A stretch of 64,000 bases of DNA from Yamagishiella unicocca (Eukaryota; Chlorophyta; Chlorophyceae; Chlamydomonadales; Volvocaceae), in contig BDSL01000060.1 in the NCBI GenBank assembly GCA_003116995.1, forward strand, positions 124,001 to 188,000, written 5' to 3'. Under the pieces are notes generated by a model, which had not been told where the DNA came from, did no database searches, and saw only the letters and a list, made by a program, of their open reading frames with translations. Made by a program: the position numbers and the translations under genes. Positions 45,435-57,500 of the stretch are shown in pieces. Numbering within the stretch: position 1 is the stretch's first letter; every line of letters starts with the position of its first letter.

Positions 45435-45785
45435 TGCGCAAAGCACGCCTAGTTGGGGTGCGTGTGCGGCTGTCGCGGGCGGGCCGACCCATGGGATGCT
45501 GCTTGCAGAGAGGAAAATGAGCGCAGTGCGGCCTCAGACGCGGTAGGCCAAGACCTAGCAGATTGCTCCTCACCAATCGCCGCAGTGCAGCGTACTGATG
45601 TAGTTGACGACCCGGGCCCGCAGACCATCTTCGAACAAACCCACGCGCTCTTAACCCCGCCAATTTGCCCACCGATTTCCCCTGTCCGCCCCACCCACCA
45701 TCCACCCACCAGAATCCACCCTCCAGAATCCACCCATCCAGCATTCGGTTTCTACCTGTCACGTGTTAACCCTAGCTACCTCTAG

Positions 45786-48700
45786 CTACCCCAGCAAACC
45801 AGCGCCCACCTGCTGCTGGTCGCGGCCGCCATCGCCGCCGCCGCCGCCGCCTACAATTACATCGGGCACCAGCGGCTCTCCCAGCCGTTCCGCGGCTTTG
45901 CTGCCGCCGCCGCCACCCAGGGCCTTATCCTTAGCGACGGCAGCCCCCGCCGTCACCGCCGCCGCCAGGCTCCGCGCCGCCTGATCCACCTGCCCCGCGG
46001 ATCCCCGAACCACGTCAGCGACTCCGGCAGCAGACTGCCGCAGCTTGCCCGCCATAGTGCCAAGCTGATTACGGATGTGGGACGACGGGGCGACGAGGTG
46101 CCGTACATATATAAGTGGCGGCGGCAATGGCGGGCGGCGGCAATGGCGGGCGGCGGCAGTGGCGGGCGGGGTCAGACCAAGGGGATGAGAAACGCGGGCG
46201 CCAGAAATAGGCACGCAAGGTCGAGCCACTCCCTCCTGACCCCTACTTTCCCCTCGGTCGCCACCGCGGCTGCTGGCGGATCACCAAACACCGCATAACA
46301 TCCAAACACATGGCCGCACGGAGGCCGCAGGAATGCCGCACGATCGCCGTACGGAGGCCGCACGAATGCCGTACGAAGGCCGCATGAATGCCGTACGGAG
46401 GCCGCACGAACGCCGTACCGAGGCCGCACGAATGCCGTACGGAGGCCGCACGAATGCCGTACGGAGGCCGCACGAACGCCGCACGGAGGCCGCACGAACG
46501 CCGGCCTCCAGCTCGCTGCCACCCAACGCCTCCACACAGTTAACAGTACATTACTACTACACACAGGGGAGCCCCTTCCACCCACCAGCTGCCCCGGCTT
46601 GCTGCTCATCACCTCTCCAGCTGCCGCCATCACCTTCGCCGCCGCGCCGGCGCCGGCGGCGCCACCGCTGCCTTCGCCAGCTTCGCGCTCCTTGATCTTG
46701 TCCTTATCCGATGGCCCCAAACCTATGGCGGTGGTTGCGGCTGTCAGGGCGTCCACGGCGCCGCCGCCCACGTCAGCACCACCAGCCTCGCCGCCGTCTC
46801 CACCCTCCTCTCCACCATCCGGGCCCTCGCCCTCGTCGCTGCTGCCTCTCTCCGCCAGGGGGTCTCGCAGGGGAGCGGGGCCGATGGCTGGGCTCCGCTC
46901 GCAAACCTAGAGGACAGCAGAGGCAAGAGCGGGGTTGAGGTAGTTCAACGACCGCCGGCCGTGGGGATCGATGCGGGGACCGCCGCATCCGAGGCAGCAT
47001 GCGAGGAGCAAGGCTCACAAGTCCACGTCCATGGCAGCAAGTAGCCAGCTGGGTAAGTAGCCAGCTGGGGAGCTAATCAAGCCCCACCCCAAGTCTTAGT
47101 AATAACTCCTACAGTGGGCCCCAGACCACAAGGTAGAGCCATCGGGCGCACCGCCTGACAAACTGAAAGCGACGTATGCAGGAGACCCTGTCCTGCTCCT
47201 GGTACTCCGGCTTCACCCAAGACCCCGCCGTCAGACCGGGCCCCCCATGCGTCTGACCTAGAGCTCGGCTTGGCATCCCTGGAGCGATTGCTTTAAAGTG
47301 TAAAACCCACAGCCCGCTCGCGCCGCCACCCCACCACCTCGACCTCCTGTCCTATCCTGTCCTGGAACCCACTGTAACCGTTACAGCAACCATTTATTTG
47401 CGCTCGTCCCACCTGCTCCAGTACGGCGGCGGCCTGGGGGACTGGGGAGCCGTCATCTCCCGCCAGCGGGGGGAGGTCGACCTGGCGAGGGAGGAGGAGG
47501 TGGGGGGGAGGGTTTGGGGGCGGCGCATCAGATGGCCGGCCTGCACCGGGTGCTTGGTTCTGAGGTTGTGACCGCTCTGACAGGGACATACCACAGCCCG
47601 TGTCGCGCAGCACCAAGGCGAGCTGAGGTCTTCTCGGAGTCGTTGCCTGGGGCGTCAGTGATCATCCGTCCAACCCGTCTCCCTCCTGACCCCGCCAACA
47701 TGGTCGCTCAGTAAGTTCTCCTCCCCAAAGAAAAGCCCGCAAAAACCTCTTTGACCGCCACCAGATACTCGACCCATCCCCGCCCCCCTCCCCCATCGCA
47801 TCACCCACCTCCTCCACCACGTCCACCTGGCCCGGGCTGGGTCCTGGGGCCACGATCATGTTGTGTACGGCAGGGTCGGCGGCTGGGTTGGCGGGGATGA
47901 GCGGCACTCCGGGGGGCTGGTGGCGGGGGGTGGGTGGCATAAAAAGCGTTCACGCGACATGGCGGGTGGGTGGGTGGGGAGGCGTGTGCGCAGGAGTGGG
48001 GGGGGGGGCAGCACGAGGTCACGAGCCGTGGGGCTAGCGACAGCAGGCCCTCGACCGCTCGACGCCACCCTTGGGGGCTCCGCAGGGTGAGACGGCAGCA
48101 GGGCAGGCGTGCGAGGAAAGCCCGTGTGCTAGGACGCCGATTAGGTAACCGTTTGGTACATGACTGCAGGGCAGGGAGGGGAGACAGCCGAGAGGCCGCG
48201 GTGCACGTCGTCGGCGGTTAGCTACCGTTGTCCGCATCGCCGCCACCCGGGTTGCCCGCGCCCCTCGGACACCACCACCACCACCACACGCACACAAACC
48301 CGCCCGCCCTCCTCACCCCTCGGAAAACCTGCTCGTCCGACATGCCCTCCGGCACGGGGTAGCGCAGCGTAGCCCCCGGCTCTGCAGCCGCCTCCCGCAG
48401 CGCCGCCGCCAGGTGCGACACGGACGGGGGCGGCGGCGGCGGTGAGCCAGCAGCTGAGGCGGCCGGTGGCTCCATCGGCGCCGCAGGAGCAGCAGCCGCA
48501 GTAGCAGCCGCAGGAGCAGCAGCAGCAGCAGCAGCCGCAGGGGCAGCAGCGGTAGCAGCAGCAGCAGTGGGGGTCTCGGCCGTGGGGGCGACTGTTGGCG
48601 TCTCCGTAGATGCTCCGGGGCCGGAGGAGGGGCCGCGGGGTAGCAGGGGGCTCTCGGAATCCTCCGGTCCTCGGCCGGGTGCGGGCTCGGCAGGAGCCTC

Positions 48701-48796
48701 GCCCTCGCCCTCGTGGGCCGACCCATGGGTCGCCACCGCGTCGTGGAGTGGTTGGTCGCCCTTCAGCATCGCTGCGGGTGCCTTCTCATCACGCGC
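45786..48796 (-). CDS. Unrecognised acidic, Ala-rich protein with amphipathic C-terminal helices (5' end unresolved)
   Basis: Exons (minus): 48796-48317, 47916-47809, 47481-47413, 46906-46586, 46064-45786; all junctions are phase 0. Not recognised. Order: KAPAAMLKGDQPLHDAVATH, an acidic Pro/Ala-rich stretch, a helix SVSHLAAALREAAAEPGATL, RYPVPEGMSDEQVFRG, an acidic linker (VDLPPLAGDDGSP), then AVDALTAATTAIGLGPSDKD. The last two exons encode amphipathic helices AAKVMAAAGEVMSS and LGTMAGKLRQSAAGVADVVR plus AGQVDQAARSLAAAVTAGAA, which could lie on a membrane or lipid surface. The frame enters 48796 through an acceptor, so at least one 5' exon is missing; I could not find it with confidence. It has a minisatellite in its last intron. 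Confidence 0.58.
46318..46505. repeat. 22-24-bp minisatellite GAATGCCGTACGGAGGCCGCAC
   Basis: About eight units of GGAGGCCGCACGAATGCCGT with single-base variants, in the intron 46065-46585. The long frames over it (RPPYGIRAASVRHSCGLRT-type) are by-products. Confidence 0.93.
48106..48150 (+). repeat. Dispersed repeat family B, diverged copy
   Basis: GTGCGAGGAAAGCCCGTGTG followed by GATTAGGTAACCGTTTGG, in the intron 47917-48316 of the amphipathic-helix gene, antisense orientation. Confidence 0.5.
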
Positions 48797-49727
48797 CTGG
48801 CAGCGGCAGAGAAAGGGGAGTTACATATAAAACTAAAGGGGAAACCCGAGGGAACGATACAGCGTTCAACAACAGTCCTTTCGGGCGAAGGGTGGTTGTG
48901 TCGACCCAGAGGTTTCCTGTCAACCCCTCAAGAACCACATCCGGGAATACACATCCACGTGCGTACTTGCGGAGCCAACAACCGCTATCGCGACGCCCCT
49001 GTACGGCAATATTCGACAACCCCCACCGCATGGACACCGCAGCTCGTGCCCTAGAATAACACCCTCGCGTGTGTCAAAATGGCCACCGCGCAGATGCGGC
49101 GTCTCCGAAAGGGCTCTCACCTTGGATTGCGGCGCGTCTTGCGCATGGGAAACCGGGCCTGGTGGGTAGGGGGTACGAGGGCGGGAGAAGGAAACAGCGG
49201 TTTTGGGTCTGGCAGCCGACCCGCGGGACGGCATGTGATCAAAGCAGCTGACGACTAGCGTGCTTGCTGAGAGCGGGTGGCTGGATTTCGCAACGGAGGT
49301 GCACAGTCAGAGCAGCGGCGACCCGCGGGTCAGCCTGCCGGAGGAGCGGAAAACGGAACCATTCCGCCACAGTAATCCGTGAGAAGGAAAAGGCGTCATC
49401 GAGAGCACGCGGCGAGCTCCGCATCGGCCAGCTGGCACAAGATCTCCTCGATGCGTCAGCCCTGATGGCGCCTAAAGCCGACCCGTGCAGTGACGGCCAC
49501 CGTATAGCTGGGAGGAATCAGGGTGGCGGCCCAGTTTCGCGGTGCCGTCTCTGTGCTGGTGAGGGTCTGACGTCCGCATGCGCACCTTTCACGACATCGC
49601 CTCCGGAGCCTGCTTCCATATCGCGAAGTTGCGTTTCCCGCGAAGAGCAGTACGTCGCTGTGCGTTGCGCTGCTAACTGTTGCGGAAGTAAGGCTGCGAG
49701 GAGGCACCAATCGATGCGCGCCAACGG
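48797..49727. other. Unassigned stretch upstream of the amphipathic-helix gene
   Basis: Should contain the missing 5' exon(s) of the gene ending at 45786. A minus-strand frame at 49424-49239 (ITVAEWFRFPLLRQADPRVA) and another near 49600 (QLRDMEAGSGGDVVK) look partly coding, but no phase-consistent model was found. Confidence 0.3.
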
Positions 49728-50262
49728 TCAAGCTGCGTCGGCCTCGTGCGATGCAGGATAGCTCTGGCAGGTTGAAAGAGCTAGAAGCTCAAGTAGGGCG
49801 TTTCTATCTATGGACGGAGCAAAGGCTGGAAAATAGTTGAGTTGTTCGTACGTCACGGCGTTGTTGCTACCATTCAAGGGGGTCTCGGACGCATACGTCA
49901 CCTGTACGGCGAGGACCCACTCCATCCGTAGCCGTTCCGGCGATGCACGCATGGATGAGGCGATGATGACCCATTTGGAGACCAGGGCTAGAAATGCTTA
50001 CACAGAAGGTGAACGGTCTTCCATCTGACTCGTCGCTGCTGCCAGGCAGCCCCGTCCAAAGGCCGCCGCTGTACTGCTGCTGACTGTTATTCCGCAGCCC
50101 AAAGATCCGCCCGCACGGAGCCGTCGGCGCGTCACTATGCGCCGCCACTGCGTTGGCATCGCGATCTTCCGCCTTCCGTCCATCCGCGTCCAAAACCGTC
50201 TTGCCACGTACTTGGCGCGCAGGCCAGCAGGTCGCGCAAATCCACCCAGCATTCCAGTTCAT
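49728..50262 (-). CDS. Small hypothetical two-exon gene (tentative)
   Basis: Exons (minus): 50262-50002 and 49901-49728, joined at phase 0 through donor GTAAGC and acceptor GTACAG; 144 residues from ATG 50262 (MNWNAGWICATCWPARQVRG). The first exon is polar (KTVLDADGRKAEDRDANAVA, then SSDESDGRPFTFC). The second reads VTYASETPLNGSNNAVTYEQ and LNYFPAFAPSIDRNALLELL, ending STCQSYPASHEADAA. No recognised domain. An overlapping frame from an ATG at 50335 is a competing reading, so the first exon is uncertain. Confidence 0.35.
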
Positions 50263-51564
50263 GATTGCCCCACCCGTCCCCTGCGGCGGCTGAACTGCTC
50301 CTGTCCTCTTTTACAACAACAGTAATCAGCAGCATGAGGCACGCGAGTCCGATTGTCCAGCACGCAGCTGGTCAGCCTGTTTCGCACGTCGGTCAGGATT
50401 GTTTAACAGCGACAATCGTCCGTCAAGCGGCTGCTCGTTTGCGGGACAGCATCCCGTCCCGCGGTCCCTGCAATTCCAGCACCTGCAGCAAGGTGCAGCT
50501 CACTCTCGATGCGGCCTTGTCTGCCGCCTGTTGCTTCCGCCCCTCGCTGCTACCGCTGTGCTTCGCAAGCACGCCTCCCAACAGCTCCAACCTGCAGCCC
50601 CCTCCTGAGCACACGCATCTCTTTCCGCAGCCCGCACGCCGACGCGTGAGCGATGACTCCCACCATGGACTCCCTCGTCGCGCGAGCACGTTGCAGGGAG
50701 CACATAGCAGCACTTCTCTCCATAAGCAAGATCCTCTGTCCGGCACGCCCGCGTAACATACGCGCCATGTGGGTCGGCGTCGGTGACATGCCAGCGCCCA
50801 TGACGAGACACAATGAGAAGGCGGTCACACAACAGCTGCTCACAGCAGCCCCTCCCTTCCAAATCCCGAGCAAAACACCCCCCCCACCGCACCCGGTGCC
50901 CCCTCACCCCTCACCCCTGTCCCCCCCCCCCACACACACGGGTTTCACGCCACCCCCCACGTGGGGACTCGCAGATTATCCCTCCCCCCCCCCAGTGGGC
51001 CAGGCATAAGCCGCCGCCCCAGCGCTGTCCAAGGCGTCCGCCGCCGACTCCAGCCCTGCCCTGTACACAGCAACGCAAATCCGCAGGGCTTGGCTCCGAG
51101 ACCGCCTGTTGATCCCCTCCCGCTATGCCTCTTCCTAGTAGTGCTACTGCTACTACCGGTATGCGGCTGCCGCCCACACAGCCCCTCGAGTAAAAATCCC
51201 TTTTTGTCGTGCTGTACGGATGACAGGGTCATCGTGCCCCGTCACGTGGGGAGGAGGGGTCCCCCATTGGAGGAGGGGTCCCCCCCTGGAGGACGGGTCT
51301 GGCCCTGGAGGACGGGACCCTCCCTGGCCCACAGCGCGCCTGGACTGGCGACCCTTCCCCGGAGGTCCGTCCGCCGCCGCATGCGTCGCACGCGCAGCAC
51401 GGCTGCAGGCCGCACACACCCCGCACGACCCCCCCCTGACACACAGCAAACGGTGCCATCACGTCACCATGCCTGCCTGGCTGGCTGCCAGGAGGGTGCA
51501 GGCGGCGAGGCATTGCGGGGGCAGCGGGGCGGTGGGGCCTGCCCGCCCGCCCGCCTGGCAGGGG
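50263..51564. other. Intergenic and 3' region of the SLC35F6-like gene
   Basis: No convincing gene. Contains C-rich tracts at 50870-51000 and short direct repeats of GGAGGGGTCCCCC type at 51250-51310. TTACA at 50311 (TGTAA on the minus strand) is far from the 51565 stop and is not a confident poly(A) signal. Confidence 0.4.
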
Positions 51565-54500
51565 CTAGCGGCGGGTCCCCGCCCCCGCCCCTCGCCCTCT
51601 CCCGACCCCTCCCGACAGCATCCCGTGCGGCCCGATTGCAATGGAAACCCGCCCGCCGTCTCCCTCGCCGCCGCCGCCACCGCCGCGGCCGCCGGCGGAG
51701 GCGCCGATGTCGACCCCTGACATAGGGCCCACCATCTCGCCCTCCTCGTCGCCTGGGGCAGGCAGCCAGGAGCCGCGTCGCCAGGGTGAGAGAGGGGGAG
51801 GGGGAGGGAGGGGGAGGGAGGGGGAGGGGGAGGGAAGGGGGAGGCGGAGGGAGGGGGAGGGAAGGGGAGGGAGGGGGAGGGAGGGGGAGGGAGGGGGAGG
51901 GAGGGGGAGGGAGGGGGAGGGAGGGGAAGGGAGGGGGAGGGAGGGGAAGGGAGGGGGAGGGAGGGGAAGGGAGCGGGAGGGAGGGGGAGGGAGGGGAAGG
52001 GAGCGGGAGGGAGGGGAAGGGAGGGGGAGGGAGGGGAAGGGAGGGGGAGGGAGGGGAAGGGAAACGAGGGCCGATGAAGCACACGGAGGGCCATGACTCG
52101 GAGTCGATGAGGATGCTGTGAAGCAGCGGTGGCGAGGCCCTCTGCCAGCCACTCACCTTGCCACCTACCCAGGCAGCCACCTACCTCGACCACCTAATTC
52201 CGTCCACCCAACCCAAACAATTCCTAATGCCACGAGTCCCCCCCACACCTCGCGCTGCATCCCTCCACCTCCACCTTCCCCTAGCTCCCCCCTACCCCGC
52301 CACAGCCCGGCTGCCGCAGCCCGGCTCCCGTGACTCACCCTCTGGGATGTTGGGTTGTGACAGCAGGCCCCCCGTGTGTCCCGACCCGAAGCTCATCCCA
52401 GGGCTGTACCCCGCCGGCCCCTCGCTCTCCGTGGCGCCGTCGTCCGTGTCCGCATCCAGCGCGTGGGGCATCAGGGTGGACTGGCCCAGCCGCATGGACC
52501 TGCGGGGTGGGTTTCGAGGTAGCCCCGTGGATGCGAGGAAAGCCGTTTAGGAAAGACGTGGGGAGGGGAGGGGAGGGCATGGGAGGGAGGAAGCCCCGCG
52601 AAACGTAAGGCAGAGTAGGAGACGGTTGAGGAGGGGACGCGGCAGCGGAGATGCGCAGGGGGGCGGGGGCGTGGGGGAGTTGGTGTTTCGAACCCCACCC
52701 CGGCCCTGAGGTGTTTCGAACCCCAACCCGGCCCTGAGGTGTTTCGAACCCCACCCCTGACCCCCAAGTCCCCGACCTAAACCCCTGAATCCAACGGCCT
52801 ACAGCAATAAGGGGCTTCCCCCGAGCCGGCGCCAGGCGCCCGTCTGCTCACCTGGCCATGGTGTACTCTCCCTCGGAGCTGTCGCGCGGCGCGGGGCGGC
52901 GACCCGCGGGTCGGACCGCGGCGGGCGGCGCCGGCGCCGCCATGTGGTGGTGGTGGTGCGAGTTGGGCCCTATGGGCATGCCCAACGACGGCAGCAATGC
53001 CGCGGCCCCGTTGGCCTTGAGGGCGGCGGGTCCGAGCCCCGGAGCGGGGGACAGGAGGGGCTCGGTGAGGGAGCCTGCAGCGGGGTGGAGGGGAGGGCAT
53101 GAGAGGAAACCCGTTGGTCGGCACTCGAACAGTGGCTAAAACTGGCTAGGAAGCGTTTGGTGACCCCGCCACTGCAGCGGCACCGGTCCTCGTGGGAGCG
53201 GTGGATCCTGAATCTCTAATTCCAAATATGGATCTGGGTCGCTGAGGGATCGCGCTCTGACCCCATTCTTCCGAGCTCGCAAGTACCGACGGCCCCCCCA
53301 GCCTTGCGCAGCGCTCGCAAGTACCGACGCCCCCCCAGCCTTGCGCAGCGCTCGCAAGTACCGACGCCCCCCCAGCCTTGCGCAGCGCTCGCAAGTACCG
53401 ACGCCCCCCCAGCCTTGCGCAGCGCTCGCAAGTACCGACGCCCCCCCAGCCCTGCGCAGCGCTATCGTACCCTCCCCTCTCTTTAGCGGCCCCCGGCCCG
53501 GCCCCCCGCCCCGCACTCACCCTCCTCCTCGTCCGCCCCCTTGCCCTCCCGCCCCCCCTCCGAGCTGCTGCTGCTCTCGTAGCCGCTCTCGGTGCCGCTC
53601 TCCTCCTCCTCCTCGTCCTCTCCGGGCCGCGGCAGGCAGATGCGGATGAGCTCGTTGTAGAGGCTGGTGCCTGGGGACGTGTGCGGCGGGGGGGGGGGGG
53701 ATGGGCAGGCGGACAGCTTGAAGGGGGCAGCTTGAAGGGGGCAGTTTGAAGGGGGCAGTTTGAAGGGGGCAGTTTGAAGGGGGCAGGACGGGCAGGAGCT
53801 GCAGCAGCAGGATGACCATTATACCAGCTATAATCAAGGCGGCAGAGCCCTATAACCAGGTGGCGTATTTGCTAAGAAAGCTGCATGCCCTGCAAGAAGT
53901 AGTAGCCGATACGGAGCTCCCATTAGCGCTAAATTGCGGCAATAACTATGCTCCATCCCCCGCCCGCTGCCCCTCCCCCTCCCTGCCCTCCCTGCGCCCA
54001 CCTGCGAAGAGCACCACGAAGCCCACCACCTGCAGCGGCAGGAAGTGCTCCCAGCCCAGCCACATGGACGCCAGCCAGATGAACAGGGTGCGGGTGGCGT
54101 CGATGGTGGCGCGAGCGGCGCCGCTGAGGGCCTGCGAGGGAGAGCGGCGGAGCGGGTGGGGCCGGGTGTGTTGGTCTACCGCTAAGCCATGAGGAAACTC
54201 CACAAGACCAAACAGCCAAGGCAAGGTGATGGGCCCGCACAGGGTTTGACAGGAAACCCGTTGGTCGGCGCTTGACAGATGGCTGGCTGGCTGACTGGCT
54301 GGGTACGCGTAAGGCAATCCAGGGGCACAGCTGCGAGGTATGGAGGGAGGCAAGCGACGCGCCCCAGGCCCCCGCCTGCACGGGAGTCCGCCCATGGCAT
54401 CTCGAAACGTCTGTCCTAAACGGTTTTCCTCTTATTCCCGGGCCTCCCTCGCAGCCCACCCACCTTAGTGACGGAGATACCGAAGAAGTTGAAGAAACCG

Positions 54501-57500
54501 ATGGCCACGATGGACACCGCCACCGAGGCCGCCAGGGGGCCGTGGGCGGCGATCTCGCGGAAGGCCTGCGCGCCAGGTGGTGGATTTGTGGTTTCGGAGC
54601 TGCGGGACCAGGGCGTGTATGTTTCCGTGCACTGTACGTCTTGTGTATTACGTGGTGGTCAGGGGGGGCAGCTGCCCCCCGCGGAGCCACGGGAGGTGGT
54701 CGGGCGGACAAGAGGTGATTGACGAGCCCCGGCCCCTCCACACAACCCGCCTGCCCCGCTGGCCCAGGCCTCCCCCCTCTTGGCCCGACGGTCACGACCT
54801 CCCCCCTCTTGGCCCCGCCGGTCACGACCTCCCCCCTCTTGGCCCCGCCGGTCACGACCTCCCCCCTCTTGGCCCCGCCGGTCACGACCTCCCCCCTCTT
54901 GGCCCCGCCGGTCACGACCTCCCCCCTCTTGGCCCCGCCGGTCACGACCTCCCCCCTCTTGGCCCCGCCGGTCACGACCTCCCCCCTCCCGCCCCTCGTG
55001 GCCCTCCCGGGCATGGCAACCTTCCTCTTCGACCCGCTCAGGCAGGGCAAACTCCATGCTTCCCCGCTCACCTCCACCGCCGAGTCCAGCGGCAGCCCCT
55101 CCGGCCCCGCCCGCACCAGCCCCAGCACCGGCAGCGCCACCGCGCACACCGCCATGCCCCACAGCCCCTCCAGCCCCACCGCCAGCAGCGTGGGCACCCG
55201 GTACTCCGCCACGAACTTCTCCTCCAAGATGAACTGCAGGAGAGATTGGGAGGGAGGGAGGGAGGGAGGGGGGAGGGAGGGGGGGTGAGAACAGAGGAAC
55301 CCGACAACCGTCAACCACCCCAACTGCCAACCGACAACGGCGGAGATGAGGAATGAATGCTAACCGAATGCGCAGCCGAGGCCGCGCCGCAGGCGCTGAG
55401 GCCGCACCTGCAGCGCCGTGAAGGCCTGAGCCGCCACCACGCACAAGTCTCCGAACAGGGGGGCGGAGGCGGCGTCCACTCCGGGGTCGCCGCCCAGCAT
55501 CGCCGACTGGTGGGTTGGGGCGGGGAGGAGCGGGGGTAGCGCAGGGACGCGGTTCGGTCAGAGCAGCCAAAGCAAGCCACACGAGCCAAAGCAGCCGCTA
55601 AAAGACTGATCAGAACACATGTTGGGCGGGGAGCGGGGGCGGGGCCGCAGATTGGTTCTAGTTGGTTCTACAGTTATTGGTTGGTTTTAGTTGGTTCTAG
55701 TTCGACGCGCTGCCACGTGCCATAGCTCGTCCTCCTAATGTTCCCTAATGTGCAGGCGGAACTGGGACATCCAAGCCTGCCAGCGCGCAGACACCGTTTG
55801 TGCGCGCCTTCTGACCGTTACGTACGGCGGCCGGGGCTTATGTACGGCAAGGTGCGCGGCGCCACCTGCCTGGGCTGAGCTCGTCATGCCTCGGCCGCCC
55901 TCACGGCTCGGTATGACGCGAGTACGCGAGTAAAACCCTAAAACCCGAAACCCTAACTCCCCCCAGCGTGTACGGTGACGCCAATCCGCCGCTTCCCCAC
56001 CCGTCCCCCGTTCCTCCCTCCTCCTCCTCCTCGCTACACCCCCTTGATTTCCTCTCCTGTTTCCTAACCACCTGCCTACGGGTTGCCTCTCACTCACCCC
56101 CCCAGGTTTCCCCTCAGTCCCACCCCACCTACCGCCAGCCTCCGAGCGCCTAGCGCCAACCCGCCGCCACCACCGCCATCGGCGGCAACACCTCCTGATG
56201 GCGCGCCGCCTCCGCCGCCGCCTCCGCCTCCGCCTCCGCCGCCGTGCCCGTGCTGCTGCGCTGACAGCACCGACGACGCGCCCACCAGCGCCGCCCCGCC
56301 GGTGATGAGCGCCATGCCGAGCCAGTGGTGGATGAAGAGGGAGCGCCGCAATATGACTATGGTGAAGAAGCCGGCGAAGAGCACCAGCGTGCCGCGCAGC
56401 ATTTGGTAGGTGGAGGCAAAGCTGCCGAGGTACCGGGGGGGGGCCAGGAGGGCATGGCGGGAACATGCAGGGAAACAGGGGAGGGGGAAGTTGGGCGGGA
56501 GGAGGGTGCCGTACAGGTGGGTTTATGCAGCAATGTACCATGCGTTAGCGGCCGCCCCCGCCACCGGCCCCCACCGCCAATAACGTGCCAACCTCACCGC
56601 TCCGTGCACGAGCTGAATCATGTGGCGAGCACCACGCTGGTCCTCACCCCCGGCCGACACTGCATACGTCCGCCCGTGTTTGTTTTCCGCCGTTTGTTTT
56701 TAAGTCTTCCGATTTCCTCCCACGATTTCCCCCCCACGATTTCCCCCCCCCCCACGATTTCCCCCCCACGATTTCCCCCCCACGATCCCCCCCCCACGAT
56801 TTCCCCCCCACGATCCCCCCCCACGATTTCCCTCGCCTACGTGTAGTAGAGCCCCACGTTGAGCAGGGTAGTGGCCACCGCATCGCAGGCGGCGGGTACC
56901 GCGAAGGCTAGCACCCGGCGGGCGCGGAAGGTGGCGCCGCGCCGCTCGAGCTCGGCCCGCCGCCTCACTCGGCTTTTGGTGCTGGCGTACCGCCACTCCA
57001 GGAAATAGTACGGCAGCAGGCAGAGCATCTCGCCGAAGAACATGAAGGCAGACTGGGGTTGGGGTTGCGGGGGAAGGGGGTTGCGGTGGAGGGTTGTGGG
57101 GTGGTGTGGCGGGGGGGGGTGAGGAGGAGGGCGGGTTGTGTGGAGGCGGGGGGAGGTGGTGTGGAGGCGACAGGTCGTACTGACGCCGCGCGGATCAGCC
57201 AGCAGCTTCCCGCAGCTCCTCGGGCGAATCCAAAACCGAGATCCCACGACTCCGCCATCACCAACATCACGGACCCATAATCCAAATCGCTGTGCTCCAG
57301 CATTTAGTCGCCTGCCTTGTTCCATTCAGCAGAGTGGTCGTCCAAAACCGTGTGCGATCCCATGGAGGAGGTGGTGGTCATTGGCAGTGAGGAACTGTGT
57401 TGCCGCCTTCGACGCGCCTCCGACGGGGCGCACGCAACGCTCTTACTCGCCCATGTCTTCCCCCGCCCCACCCCACACACACATCTCGTCCAGGGGTTGC

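Noticed and set aside
46172..46771. Repetitive protein RPPYGIRAASVRHSCGLRT
   Set aside because: Translation of an intronic minisatellite; the flanking exons splice around it in phase 0.
51459..52193. Long minus-strand frames of Pro/Ser/Leu repeats
   Set aside because: All three frames stay open because the polypyrimidine tract has no stops; phase shows the coding exons are 52499-52339 and 51752-51565, with the tract as intron.
54577..55356. Plus- and minus-strand frames of 30-bp repeats (for example SRPPPSWPRR-type)
   Set aside because: Intronic minisatellite between two exons of the SLC35F6-like gene.
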